64,000 nucleotides of DNA from Bacillus oleivorans (GCF_900207585.1 NZ_OAOP01000002.1:186001-250000); one strand, 5' to 3'; counted from the stretch's first letter, positions 33,058-41,276 are shown. The notes: a model not told the origin generated them from the sequence alone. Numbers and translations are program-made.

Positions 33058-34077
33058 TTATTGCCAGCCTCGCTCGTACTGAACAGGTCCTTCTATTTCC
33101 TCACCGAGTTCTTTCGCCGCAGTTCGCGGCCAGTATGGATCGCGCAATAGCTCCCTTGCCAGAAAAATTAAGTCAGCCCGGTCATTTTGCAGGATTTCTT
33201 CCGCTTGTGCGGCTTTTGTAATCAGGCCAACAGCTCCTGTATCGATTTCTGCCCCATGTTTGATTGTTTCTGCTAATTTTACCTGATACCCCGGAAAGGC
33301 CTTAATTTTAGCTGGTACGATAGCTCCTGAACTGACGTCAATGAGGTCCACATCCTGTTCTTTCATCCAGCGGCAAAACGTAACGTAATCTTCCACATCC
33401 AAACCTTCATTGTGATAGTCTTTGGCGGATACCCTAACAAACAGCGGACCATCCCAAATCGACCGAATCACATCTATGACTTCTCTTAATAAACGATAGC
33501 GATTTTCCGCAGTTCCTCCATATTCATCTGTCCGCATATTTGAAAGCGGGGAAAGAAATTGGTTAATTAAGTATCCATGGGCTCCATGAATTTCTAATAT
33601 GTCAAAGCCAGCCCGGATGGCACGCTGTGCTCCTTCTTTGAAAGCGCCAACAACCTCGGCAATTTCGTCCTTTGATAGCTCTTTAGGAGTTTTGAAATTT
33701 TCATTAAATGGAAGCGCAGATGCTGAATAAATGTCCCCATCTACTGTGGCTTTTCTTCCTGCATGTGCGAGCTGAATGCTCGTTTTCGCTCCGTGTTCCT
33801 TCATCAAGGATACTAGCTTTGCTAATCCTTCTACATGATCGTCTGACCAAATCCCTAAATCCTGAGGTGAAATGCGGCCTTGCGGAGTTACAGCGGTCGC
33901 CTCAACCATAATCAGGCCTACTTGACCTACAGCACGGCTAGTGTAGTGAGTATAATGCCAGTTTTGCACCATCCCATCTTCTTCATGTGAAGAGTACATA
34001 CACATCGGTGACATCACAATTCTATTCTTTAACGTAACACCTTTTACCGTATATGGAGAAAATAACTTCGTTTTCAT
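33058..34077 (-). CDS. namA: NADPH dehydrogenase NamA (YqjM), old yellow enzyme family
   Basis: 339 residues. FMN-binding TIM barrel with [45 protein letters not shown] (catalytic His pair) and [13 protein letters not shown]. The C-terminal YERGW motif includes the arginine finger that completes the neighbouring active site in YqjM. It reduces alpha,beta-unsaturated carbonyls and quinones with NADPH. ATG 34077 has AAAGGAGG eight bases upstream and is preferred to the adjacent TTG. It stands where B. subtilis has yqjM. Confidence 0.95.
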   Translation of the reverse strand: MKTKLFSPYTVKGVTLKNRIVMSPMCMYSSHEEDGMVQNWHYTHYTSRAVGQVGLIMVEATAVTPQGRISPQDLGIWSDDHVEGLAKLVSLMKEHGAKTSIQLAHAGRKATVDGDIYSASALPFNENFKTPKELSKDEIAEVVGAFKEGAQRAIRAGFDILEIHGAHGYLINQFLSPLSNMRTDEYGGTAENRYRLLREVIDVIRSIWDGPLFVRVSAKDYHNEGLDVEDYVTFCRWMKEQDVDLIDVSSGAIVPAKIKAFPGYQVKLAETIKHGAEIDTGAVGLITKAAQAEEILQNDRADLIFLARELLRDPYWPRTAAKELGEEIEGPVQYERGWQ

Positions 34078-34195
34078 CAATGTAGCCTCCTTTATGTGGG
34101 ATTCCTATATACAAAAAAAAGTATAGCAAGTTTCTGGTCAAAATTGAAATTTTTTGCAAGAGTGATGATGCCTATTATTATCATAGATTAATAAC

Positions 34196-34224
34196 TTGAA
34201 AAACTACAAATGAACTTATATAAT
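34196..34224 (+). promoter_or_regulatory. sigma-A promoter of the riboswitch-terC unit
   Basis: TTGAAA, a 17-bp spacer and TATAAT. Transcription would begin at about 34231, just before the aptamer. Confidence 0.65.
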
Positions 34225-34254
34225 GAAATTATAAATGAATACTTTACCTTTTAT

Positions 34255-34370
34255 TAAAGGGGAGTAGCTGTGCAATAAAAGTCGTCATTACGGGATTTGA
34301 TCCTCGGCTTTGTTGGCAACTAGGACGTTGTTAGCGAGACCTTTACTTCAGTGTAGAGGTCTCTTTTTAT
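34255..34370 (+). promoter_or_regulatory. yybP-ykoY manganese riboswitch with terminator
   Basis: The conserved elements are present in order: AAAGGGGAGTAGC, GTCATTACGGGAT, TTGGCAACTAGG, TTAGCGAGACCTTTACTT, then a stem GAGACCT...AGGTCTC with TTTTTAT. In the family, Mn2+ binding stabilises the aptamer, frees the 3' P1 strand from the terminator and turns expression on. The downstream TerC-type gene is a known target. Confidence 0.92.
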
Positions 34371-34408
34371 ATGGCCTTTACCTGATCGGGTAAAGGTCAT
34401 TTTTTATA
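34371..34408 (+). terminator. second hairpin downstream of the riboswitch
   Basis: ATGGCCTTTACC / GGGTAAAGGTCAT (two weak pairs) with a short loop and TTTTTTATAT. Its left arm repeats CCTTTAC of the riboswitch, so it could compete in the switch or act as a second terminator. Confidence 0.6.
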
Positions 34409-34456
34409 TAAATCTTTTACAAGCTAAGTTGTCAAACAAAGATTGGAGGAGAGCAA

Positions 34457-35236
34457 ATGGAATTATCATTGTTAGCAGAGTACGGCTGGGTATTGCTAGT
34501 CTTAGTTGCGTTAGAGGGACTATTGGCCGCCGATAATGCATTAGTGCTTGCCATTATGGTCAAGCATTTACCGGAGGAAGAACGAAAAAAAGCCTTGTTC
34601 TACGGATTGGCTGGTGCTTTTATCCTGCGTTTCTTAGCATTATTCGCGATTTCGTTTCTCGTCAATGTCTGGCAGGTTCAGGCAATCGGTGCGCTTTATC
34701 TTCTCTTTATCGCCATTAACCATATCTTCCGTAAAGCAGTGGTGAAAAAGACGGAGAAGAAGGATGAGGTATTCGCAAAAGGCGGGTTATGGGCAACTGT
34801 ATTTAAAGTAGAGTTAGCAGATATGGCGTTTGCGGTTGATTCTATTTTAGCTGCAGTAGCGTTAGCCATGGCACTGCCAAGTACACCGCTCCCGACTATT
34901 GGCGGTTTGGACGGGGGGCAATTTATTGTGATCTTTGCAGGCGGTGTGATCGGTTTAATCATCATGCGTTTTGCAGCCAACTTCTTTGTTAAATTGCTGC
35001 AAGAGCGACCAGGTTTGGAAATTGCCGCCTTCCTGATCGTGGGCTGGGTAGGCATTAAATTAGCCGTCCATACCCTTTCCCATCCAAGCCTGGGTGTCCT
35101 TTCAGAACACTTTGCAGAATCGCCTGAATGGAAATTTACTTTTTATGTTGTTCTTGTATTGATCGCTCTAGGCGGATGGCTTTTCTCAAGGCCGAAAGTA
35201 ACTGAGGCAGTACAAGAAGGCAATAGAAGCTTATAA
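34457..35236 (+). CDS. TerC-family membrane protein, probable Mn2+ exporter
   Basis: 259 residues with about seven membrane helices. The two TerC acidic motifs are visible: LEGLLAADNALVLAIM in helix 1-2 and ELADMAFAVDSILAAVALAM in the middle. These hold the aspartates proposed to handle metal. B. subtilis YkoY/YceF (MeeY, MeeF) are relatives that supply Mn2+ to exoenzymes or export it. The Mn2+ riboswitch upstream strongly supports this role. GGAGGAG precedes the ATG. Confidence 0.92.
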   Translation: MELSLLAEYGWVLLVLVALEGLLAADNALVLAIMVKHLPEEERKKALFYGLAGAFILRFLALFAISFLVNVWQVQAIGALYLLFIAINHIFRKAVVKKTEKKDEVFAKGGLWATVFKVELADMAFAVDSILAAVALAMALPSTPLPTIGGLDGGQFIVIFAGGVIGLIIMRFAANFFVKLLQERPGLEIAAFLIVGWVGIKLAVHTLSHPSLGVLSEHFAESPEWKFTFYVVLVLIALGGWLFSRPKVTEAVQEGNRSL

Positions 35237-35253
35237 TTTTACAATCATTATTT

Positions 35254-35355
35254 ATGGAAATCGGGCATCTCCCTGAAGAAGGAGAAACACATGAGTTTCA
35301 TCATCTTCACTTTGATATTATAAAAGTAGAGGATTTCACCTTAAAAACAGATTAA
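35254..35355 (+). pseudogene. remnant resembling the end of a CorC/HlyC transporter-associated domain
   Basis: A 33-codon open stretch begins MEIGHLPEEGET and ends DIIKVEDFTLKTD. The pattern of 'G-LP-EGE' followed by 'F-I-KVE' is that of the CorC/HlyC domain at the C-terminus of UPF0053 proteins. The upstream frame is closed by a stop at 35224, so only the tail is left. Some TerC proteins carry a CorC domain, so it may be a relic of a longer neighbour. The match rests on memory of the family and is short. Confidence 0.4.
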
Positions 35356-35385
35356 AATAACGAACAAAACCTATCAGTATTAGTA

Positions 35386-35421
35386 AAAAAGATGAGCATT
35401 TGAGTCCTGCTCATCTTTTTT
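35386..35421. terminator. bidirectional terminator between terC and proC
   Basis: AAAAAGATGAGCA / TGCTCATCTTTTT, a 13-bp stem with a nine-base loop and T-runs on both strands. Confidence 0.88.
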
Positions 35422-35434
35422 TAGATAGAGACAT

Positions 35435-36253
35435 TTATTTTACGTATTCTTTACCGAGTTTTTTAGATTGCCGGGTTGCTTCTTTTATGCAGGAAACGAG
35501 TGCTTCTTTTACATGAAGCGATTCGAGCACCTTTAATCCTGCCTCGGTTGTTCCACCTGGACTGGTCACGGCTTTTCTTAAAGCAGCTGGCTCTTTTTTT
35601 GTCTGATTCAGCATTTCGCCCGCCCCCATTAAGGTTTGGATAATAAATGTTTTAGCGATTTGTTCATCCAGCCCTAACTCTTTTGCAGATTGTTCGAAAG
35701 CTTCGACAATATAGTAAATGTAGGCTGGTCCGCTGCCAGAAAGTCCCGTTATAGCATCTAATTTTTCTTCGTGTACAACCGCTGTAACGCCAATACTTGA
35801 AAAAAGCTGAACGACATCCTCTACTTCTTCCTGACTCACCAAATGATTATGAGCGATCGCTGTTGCTGATTTCCCGATCGCGGCAGACGTATTTGGCATA
35901 GCCCGAACAATCTTAACGCCTTCACCAAGCGTGTTTTCAATTGTTTCAATTGGTATGCCAGCCAACACAGAGATAATGAGTGATCCCGTTTTTACAAAAG
36001 GTTTTATTTTTTCTAATGCCTCATGAGCATCCTTTGGCTTCATCGCTAAAAGAATAAATGAGGCATCCGTAAGTATTTCATCTAGATCATATGTCGTTTG
36101 CACATTGTATTTTTCTTTTAAATATTGGAGGCGCTGATGGTCTTGTTTGTTCGTCACGAAGAGGGAAGCTGGAGAAACTAGACCCCGCCCTAATACTCCT
36201 TCTATGATCGATTCAGCCATTGAACCAGCGCCAATACATGCAATCTTCTCCAT
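35435..36253 (-). CDS. proC: pyrroline-5-carboxylate reductase (ProC/ProI type)
   Basis: 272 residues: N-terminal Rossmann motif CIGAGSMAESIIEGV, VRAMPNTSAAIGKSATA, and the C-terminal dimerisation signature LSGSGPAYIYYIVEAF with VTSPGGTTEAGL. It makes proline from pyrroline-5-carboxylate with NAD(P)H. It corresponds in position to B. subtilis proI. A T-box leader with a CCU (proline) specifier lies upstream, so expression should rise when tRNA-Pro is uncharged. GGAGGAAG precedes the ATG. Confidence 0.95.
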   Translation of the reverse strand: MEKIACIGAGSMAESIIEGVLGRGLVSPASLFVTNKQDHQRLQYLKEKYNVQTTYDLDEILTDASFILLAMKPKDAHEALEKIKPFVKTGSLIISVLAGIPIETIENTLGEGVKIVRAMPNTSAAIGKSATAIAHNHLVSQEEVEDVVQLFSSIGVTAVVHEEKLDAITGLSGSGPAYIYYIVEAFEQSAKELGLDEQIAKTFIIQTLMGAGEMLNQTKKEPAALRKAVTSPGGTTEAGLKVLESLHVKEALVSCIKEATRQSKKLGKEYVK

Positions 36254-36289
36254 TGTTCTTCCTCCTTCAACTAGTTATAAAATAATCCA

Positions 36290-36535
36290 ATAAAAAAAGC
36301 TTTCCATCCAATAAAGGACGAAAAGCTGTGCTTCCGTGGTACCACCTTTGTTCTCTCAAATTGAGAGCAACTCCATTGACGTGTAACGTGCGTCAGCCGT
36401 TCAGGTTGTCCTGAAACGCTCATAAGGTAGGTTCAATAAAACAGTGGATGGTGAAGTCTTTCAGCCCCGGTTGGACTTCACTCTCTTTCATCATGTTTTA
36501 TTTACTGGCCTTACTCATTGCCGTAAATATAAGTT
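36290..36535 (-). promoter_or_regulatory. T-box riboswitch, proline specifier, upstream of proC
   Basis: On the minus strand the T-box core AAAGGTGGTACCACGGAAGC is followed by the terminator arms AGCTTTTCGTCC / GGATGGAAAGCT with TTTTTTT. In stem I, the stem AATAAAACA / TGTTTTATT is followed by GAA-CCT-ACC, giving the specifier codon CCT (proline) at 36431-36429. Uncharged tRNA-Pro should stabilise the antiterminator. Confidence 0.9.
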
Positions 36536-36552
36536 TAACGATATTATATGAG

Positions 36553-36582
36553 ATTATGCTAAAAAGTTGACCTGTTTGTCAA
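36553..36582 (-). promoter_or_regulatory. sigma-A promoter of the T-box-proC unit
   Basis: TTGACA, 18 bp and CATAAT on the minus strand, directly before the T-box leader. Confidence 0.6.
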
Positions 36583-36676
36583 GGGTTTTATCAAGTTTAT
36601 TTTTATGACAAAATATACAAAATGCAGTACAATAAAATGAATGATTATTCATTTTTTAGAGGAAGGCAGCTGAAAT

Positions 36677-37612
36677 ATGTTGGGAAACTGGCACGAAGGA
36701 ATTGCACAAATTACACTTCCTACCCCGTTTGCGGTTGGAGATGTTCATGCTTATTTGATAAAGGGGGATGCCCTGACTTTAGTGGATGCCGGTGCTTTAA
36801 CAAATGAAGCCTGGGATGTAATGCAAAAATACTTTAGCGAGTTGGGGATTACACTTCATGATATTGATCAAATTGTTCTGACCCACCATCATCCGGATCA
36901 TGTAGGCTTGGTAGAAAAATTTCCGCAAACGACACCTATATTAGCTCATCCCGCTGCAGACAGATGGCTATACCGGACAAAAGAATTTACGGATTTTCAT
37001 CGGGAAATATTTGCAGAGTGGTTTACTGAGTTTGGTGTTCCCGAGGAGTTTTCCTTTTATTTGGATCAATTAATGAGCCCGCTTAACTATTCTTGTCAGC
37101 GAAAGCTGGATATCCCGTTAACGGATGGAATGACTCTTCCTTTAGAAAATGATTGGGTGATATTAGAGACGCCTGGACATGCGACGAGCCATATTAGTTT
37201 GTATCGGGAAAAAGATCAGACTCTTATTGGCGGAGATGTGCTTCTGAACCATATCTCTTCCAACCCGATCTTGGAGCCCCCATTTAATAAGGGCCGGGAC
37301 CGCCATAAACCTTTGTTAGATTATATACATACGTTAGAAGACCTCTCAGATCTCAATCCCAGCATCGTGTATCCGGGTCATGGCGATATAATCAAAGGCG
37401 GGGTTTATGACTTAGTCGAAAAAAGGTTGAAAGCTCAAGAAGAACGGGCTTTCAAGGTATGGAGCATGCTTAAGGAGAACGAGGACTTGTCTGTATTTGA
37501 AATATGTCAAAAGCTGTTTCCTCATGCCTATAAAACACAGCTCCCCCTTACTATTTCTGAAACGGTTGGGCAATTAGATTATATAGAGGCTAAATTACAG
37601 ATAAAGGATTGA
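36677..37612 (+). CDS. MBL-fold metallohydrolase (YqjP-like)
   Basis: 311 residues. The metal motif is THHHPDHVGL, followed by ETPGHATSHISL, GGDVLL and VYPGHGD, the standard order of the glyoxalase II-like subgroup. A C-terminal helical region (about 240-310) resembles the winged-helix tail of LACTB2-like proteins. The substrate is unknown; thioesters or RNA/lactone bonds are possible. AGGAAGG lies ten bases before the ATG. It is nine bases upstream of the SDR gene, the same pairing as B. subtilis yqjP-yqjQ. Confidence 0.9.
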   Translation: MLGNWHEGIAQITLPTPFAVGDVHAYLIKGDALTLVDAGALTNEAWDVMQKYFSELGITLHDIDQIVLTHHHPDHVGLVEKFPQTTPILAHPAADRWLYRTKEFTDFHREIFAEWFTEFGVPEEFSFYLDQLMSPLNYSCQRKLDIPLTDGMTLPLENDWVILETPGHATSHISLYREKDQTLIGGDVLLNHISSNPILEPPFNKGRDRHKPLLDYIHTLEDLSDLNPSIVYPGHGDIIKGGVYDLVEKRLKAQEERAFKVWSMLKENEDLSVFEICQKLFPHAYKTQLPLTISETVGQLDYIEAKLQIKD

Positions 37613-37620
37613 TATGATAC

Positions 37621-38418
37621 ATGCTAAATGATCGGCTTAAAGGTAAAAATGTGGTTATTACTGGAGCATCATCAGGGATTGGTGCTAAAATGGCATTTCT
37701 ATGTGCAAAAAGCGGAGCAAACGTGATTATATTAGCTAGGTCTTGGGACAAGCTCCAAAATTTAAAACAGGAGATCGAAACGGATCACCAGGTCACTGTA
37801 AGGGCTTATAAGTTAGATGTATCAAATATTGATGAGATTCAAAAGGTTTTTGCAGAAATTATAGCTGACGTTCATCATGTTGATGTTCTCGTTAACAATG
37901 CGGGCTTTGGCATATTTGACACGGTGGAAGAGGCTAAACTCGACGATGCAAAAGCCATGTTTGAAACCAATGTAATCGGACTAATCGGGTGTACCAAAAT
38001 GGTGCTCCCGAATATGAAAGCAAGAAGACAAGGACATATCATTAACGTTGCATCGATTGCCGGTAAAATTGCAACACCTAAATCTAGTGTTTATTCGGCT
38101 TCTAAACATGCTGTTCTCGGGTTCACCAATGCCCTTAGGATGGAAGTAGCGGATGAAGGGATTTTTGTGACCTCAGTAAACCCGGGCCCAATCGAAACTA
38201 ACTTTTTTAATATTGCTGATCAAAGCGGATCCTATGTGAAAAACGTGCAAAAGTTTATACTCTCCAGTGATCAGGTTGCCGCGGCAGTCGTAAAAAGAAT
38301 GCTTAGCCGGACAAGGGAAATCAACTTACCGCGCTGGATGAATTTAGGTGATGTCTTTTTCACTCTTTTTCCTAGTACTTTTGAGAGACTTGGCAAAAAA
38401 GCTATCTTCAAAAAATAG
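37621..38418 (+). CDS. short-chain dehydrogenase/reductase (YqjQ-like)
   Basis: 265 residues: cofactor motif TGASSGIGAKMAFL, NNAGFG, the catalytic Ser before YSASKHA (Tyr-x3-Lys) and NPGPIETNF. The arginine at LARSWDK after the second strand suggests NADPH preference. The substrate is not predictable. The C-terminal tail (LFPSTFERLGKKAIFKK) is basic and could touch the membrane. It is probably in one transcript with the MBL hydrolase. Confidence 0.92.
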   Translation: MLNDRLKGKNVVITGASSGIGAKMAFLCAKSGANVIILARSWDKLQNLKQEIETDHQVTVRAYKLDVSNIDEIQKVFAEIIADVHHVDVLVNNAGFGIFDTVEEAKLDDAKAMFETNVIGLIGCTKMVLPNMKARRQGHIINVASIAGKIATPKSSVYSASKHAVLGFTNALRMEVADEGIFVTSVNPGPIETNFFNIADQSGSYVKNVQKFILSSDQVAAAVVKRMLSRTREINLPRWMNLGDVFFTLFPSTFERLGKKAIFKK

Positions 38419-38479
38419 TGTAACAAATGAAGGGAACCCTTCGTCAAACTAAGTAAAGAGGCCTTAGGAGGGTTTATAT

Positions 38480-39019
38480 ATGTTAAAAAAGGGGATTATC
38501 GGGATTGCGGCTGTCCTGTTTTTGGCAGGATGCGGAACTGCCCGGGATACAACTTCCGGAGATGGAGGAGATTATCGTGAGTCAGAACCCATGTTTATTA
38601 CGGATCTTTTAACTGAAGGAGAGATGAAAAGGGTTCTGATTAAGGATATCATCTATGGCATTGAAGAACAGACCGCGATCGTGAATGATAAGGGAGAAGA
38701 ACTTACCTTTGAAGATTTAGAGCTCGGCATGCGTGTCATTCCTGAATCAACCGGTCCAATATTAGAATCATACCCTGGCCAAACGGGCGCCAAAAAAATA
38801 ATTGTTTTGACGGATGATGAAAGTAAGGCCGAAGCTGAAATCGTTCGATTAGTCGTCGATGAGATCGAAAATGAGGGGTTAGAGTCATTTACGATTGTCC
38901 GGGAATTTAAGAAAACCGAGACAGGATATGAGATTCATGTAGATGTTTCCACTGGTTCTGAGCCGAATCGGGTTTATGTTTACGATACGGCTGCGAAAAA
39001 GCTTGAGCTTCAGCCCTAA
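38480..39019 (+). CDS. lipoprotein of unknown function
   Basis: 179 residues with a clear lipoprotein signal: KKGIIGIAAVLFLAGC, lipobox LAGC, followed by a short polar linker. The mature part has an N-terminal all-beta section around VLIKDIIYGIEEQTAIVNDKG, resembling a small OB-like domain of the DUF3221 kind, and a C-terminal section with EYEIHVDVST-like strands. I do not recognise a specific family. It would be attached to the outer face of the membrane. TAGGAGGG lies before the start, and a terminator follows. Confidence 0.82.
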   Translation: MLKKGIIGIAAVLFLAGCGTARDTTSGDGGDYRESEPMFITDLLTEGEMKRVLIKDIIYGIEEQTAIVNDKGEELTFEDLELGMRVIPESTGPILESYPGQTGAKKIIVLTDDESKAEAEIVRLVVDEIENEGLESFTIVREFKKTETGYEIHVDVSTGSEPNRVYVYDTAAKKLELQP

Positions 39020-39035
39020 AACCAAGAAAAATGTC

Positions 39036-39066
39036 AGCCCGCTATTTTGGCGGGTTGTTTTATTTT
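39036..39066 (+). terminator. intrinsic terminator after the lipoprotein gene
   Basis: AGCCCGC / GCGGGTT stem with a seven-base loop, followed by TTGTTTTATTTT. Confidence 0.75.
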
Positions 39067-39084
39067 GAAACAGGGGTGAAACAG

Positions 39085-39147
39085 GGGGACGGTTCTTGCG
39101 TTTCACTTTGGAATGGAACATGGGGACGGTTCTTGCGTTTCACTTTG
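39085..39147. repeat. two identical 26-bp direct repeats (GGGGACGGTTCTTGCG...)
   Basis: Copies at 39085-39110 and 39122-39147 begin GGGGACGGTTCTTGCGTTTC and end CACTTTG. GTGAAACAGGGGGACGGTTC-type sequences are, from memory, found beside REP-associated (Y1) transposase genes in Firmicutes. No such transposase gene is in the window. Confidence 0.7.
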
Positions 39148-39151
39148 TAAC

Positions 39152-39327
39152 GGACATCAGTTCCGCTATTTGTGAAAAAATACGGGATTTTAGAAATTAT
39201 AGGACATAGGTTCCTTTATTAAGGTAAATATCAGTGATTTTTAAGAAAAATTCGGTAAATAACGGATCGTATGTCCTATCACATCATCGAAACAGGGATA
39301 ATTGTTGAAATAACGGATCCTATGTCC
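39152..39327. repeat. two pairs of inverted 19-bp repeats (GGACATAGGTTCC...)
   Basis: GGACATCAGTTCCGCTATT (39152) and GGACATAGGTTCCTTTATT (39202) on the plus strand face AATAACGGATCGTATGTCC (39258) and AATAACGGATCCTATGTCC (39309) on the minus strand. The nested arrangement could fold into a long imperfect cruciform and looks like a small non-coding element. Confidence 0.65.
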
Positions 39328-39340
39328 GCAAATGTCAGCT

Positions 39341-39620
39341 GCGTCCAATTATGTGAGGAGGTCGCTCAATAATTCGAGATTCGCGTCCAATTATGTGAGG
39401 AGGTCGCTCAATAATTCAAGATTCGCGCCCATTATGTGAGGAGGTCGCCCAATAATTCGAGATTCGCGCCCAATTATGTGAGGAGGTCGCCCAATAATTC
39501 GAATTTGCGCCCAATTATGTCCGGTGCGCGCCCATTTATCTGAGATATCCGCCCAATAATTCGGATTCTCACCCATTAACCTAAGATGCAACCCAATTAT
39601 TCAAGTTTTGAGCCCGATAA
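39341..39620. repeat. 20-21-bp periodic array, word GCCCAATwATT, with a 42-bp higher-order unit
   Basis: The word (C)CAAT starts at 39346, 39367, 39388, 39409, 39430, 39450, 39471, 39492, 39512, 39533, 39554, 39574, 39594 and a CCCGAT variant at about 39615: fourteen units at 20-21 bp. In the first 165 bp two alternating units (ending GTGAGGAGGTC and TTCGAGATTC) form a near-perfect 42-bp tandem repeat in four copies. The rest is degenerate. Same word as the array at 287-412. No gene lies in 39020-39646. Confidence 0.85.
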
Positions 39621-39646
39621 GCCCTAGCATTCCCTAAGCTTGCCCC

Positions 39647-39853
39647 CTATACATTCGCATCACTCGTTATATACTCATACACCACATCTTCCACAAGCTC
39701 ATATAACTCATTTGCGTTCGCCTGTGTTTTCCTTTCTATAATTCGATCATACATAATTTCGTAATCCTCATCCCTGATTTCCCAGCCATCTACCCCTGAT
39801 ATATAGGGAATTAACGCGTCGTCAATCATTTTGTATATAAATTTTTTATCCAA
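39647..39853 (-). CDS. yqzH: YqzH-like small protein
   Basis: 68 residues from a TTG at 39853-39851 preceded by GAGAGGTG at about six bases. The frame is open further upstream but lacks a start signal there. The protein begins LDKKFIYKMIDDALIPY (first residue read as Met) and is acidic and helical, with YELVEDVVYEYITS at the end. It matches, from memory, YqzH of B. subtilis, found beside polY2. Function unknown. It is divergent from polY2, and the LexA-type box lies between them. Confidence 0.75.
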   Translation of the reverse strand: MDKKFIYKMIDDALIPYISGVDGWEIRDEDYEIMYDRIIERKTQANANELYELVEDVVYEYITSDANV

Positions 39854-39959
39854 TTGCCACACCTCTCCCTGTATTATACAGATCAAACCGAAAAATCCAC
39901 CATAAAATTTCCATTGAATCCGAACGTATATTCCCCTACAATAATACATATAATGAATA

Positions 39960-39973
39960 GGAACATATGTTTG
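39960..39973 (+). promoter_or_regulatory. LexA (DinR)-type operator upstream of polY2
   Basis: GGAACATATGTTTG matches the Bacillus consensus CGAACATATGTTCG at 12 of 14 positions, 25 bp before the start codon. A second, weaker CGAACGTATATTC lies at 39921-39933. Confidence 0.65.
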
Positions 39974-39997
39974 GTTAAATTTGGAGGAGAAGAACAG

Positions 39998-41257
39998 ATG
40001 GTTGATTACAGCTTGTTTCCGAGGAAACAGATATTATGCATCGATATGAAGAGCTTTTATGCAAGCTGCTCGGCCGTCATAGAAGGGTTGGATCCTCTTA
40101 CCTGTTACCTGGCTGTTGTCGGTGATGTCGACCGTCAGGGAAGTATCGTATTGGCAGCCTCCCCCCGTTTGAAAAGTGAGTTTGGGATAAAAACAGGATG
40201 CCGGCGCTTTGAAATTCCTAATGATCCGCGGATCGAGATAGTCGAGCCGAAAATGTCCACCTATCTCCGGCTTTCAACTGAGATTACCCGGCTCTTTCAC
40301 CGCTATGTGCCAAAGGAAGCGATTCATACGTATAGCGTCGATGAAAGTTTTCTGCAGCTAGACGGGGCTAACCATCTTTGGGGTGATGCGAAAACAGTCG
40401 CCTATCAAATCAGAGACGAATTAGAGCGTGAATTTCAGCTCCCCTGTGCCATCGGAATTGGCCCGAACATGCTTCTGGCCAAGCTTTGCTTAGACTTAGA
40501 GGCGAAAAAGAAGGTCGTAGCAGAGTGGAGATATGAAGATGTAGCCGAAAAGCTTTGGCCCGTGACACCTTTAAGGGAAATGTGGGGAATTGGCCGGAGA
40601 ATGGAAAAAAGACTAAACAGCATGGGGATTTTTACAGTCGGGCAACTTGCTAATTATGACTTAGAACGCCTTGAAGCAAAGTTTGGCATCATGGGAAATC
40701 AGCTATACCACCATGCCTGGGGCATCGATTTATCAGAAATTGGCGCCCCGATTATGGAGGGGCAAATTAGCTTTGGCAAAAGCCAAATTTTGCTTCGTGA
40801 CTATACCGATGAGGCGGAGGTGAAGCATGTTATTTTAGAAATTTGCGAGGAGGTGGCGAGAAGAGCACGTACCCATAAAATGGCAGGCCGGACGATTAGC
40901 CTCAGCGTTGGGTACAGCAAAGATGAATTTGGCGGCGGTTTTCACCGCTCCCGTTCGATTCCAGAGCCGACCAATGTGACAATGGAGCTTTACCGGGTAT
41001 GTTTAGAACTGTTTCATGAGAATTTTGAGAAAAAAACAGTTCGTCAGCTGGCGGTGACACTTTCAAATATAGTGCCGGACGAGAGCATGCAATTAAACTT
41101 GTTTGACCCGGATCAACCGAAACGCCGGGAGTTAGGGTACGCCATGGATCTGATTCGCCGCCGTCACGGCTCGGGTGCGCTGCTTCGGGCCGTTTCCTAT
41201 ACACCAGGAGGGACTGCCGTTTTTCGCTCTAAGCTGGTAGGCGGTCACAAATCATAA
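39998..41257 (+). CDS. polY2: Y-family DNA polymerase, PolY2/UvrX type (YqjW)
   Basis: 419 residues. Palm motifs CIDMKSFYASCSAV and TYSVDESFLQLDG contain the catalytic acidic residues, GIGPNMLLAKLCLD follows, and the thumb HhH region is MWGIGRRMEKRLNSMG. QLNLFDP near the C-terminus is a clamp-binding motif. It belongs to the UvrX/YqjW branch, distinct from the DinB at 20.4 kb. It makes error-prone translesion DNA. ATG 39998 follows GGAGGAG at eight bases. The frame extends upstream without a start signal. The LexA-type box predicts SOS induction. Confidence 0.94.
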   Translation: MVDYSLFPRKQILCIDMKSFYASCSAVIEGLDPLTCYLAVVGDVDRQGSIVLAASPRLKSEFGIKTGCRRFEIPNDPRIEIVEPKMSTYLRLSTEITRLFHRYVPKEAIHTYSVDESFLQLDGANHLWGDAKTVAYQIRDELEREFQLPCAIGIGPNMLLAKLCLDLEAKKKVVAEWRYEDVAEKLWPVTPLREMWGIGRRMEKRLNSMGIFTVGQLANYDLERLEAKFGIMGNQLYHHAWGIDLSEIGAPIMEGQISFGKSQILLRDYTDEAEVKHVILEICEEVARRARTHKMAGRTISLSVGYSKDEFGGGFHRSRSIPEPTNVTMELYRVCLELFHENFEKKTVRQLAVTLSNIVPDESMQLNLFDPDQPKRRELGYAMDLIRRRHGSGALLRAVSYTPGGTAVFRSKLVGGHKS

Positions 41258-41276
41258 CGGAAGAAGGAAGAAACGG

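Noticed and set aside
39391-39591. Minus-strand open frame over the 42-bp array
   Set aside because: Same reason: repeat-derived, no ribosome binding site, and it ends where the array decays.
39341-39620. CRISPR array
   Set aside because: Repeats are about 20 bp with no constant-length unique spacers, units are degenerate, and no cas genes are near.
39854-39997. 48-residue N-terminal extension of PolY2
   Set aside because: It runs through the LexA-type box and promoter region, and ATG 39998 has the ribosome binding site.
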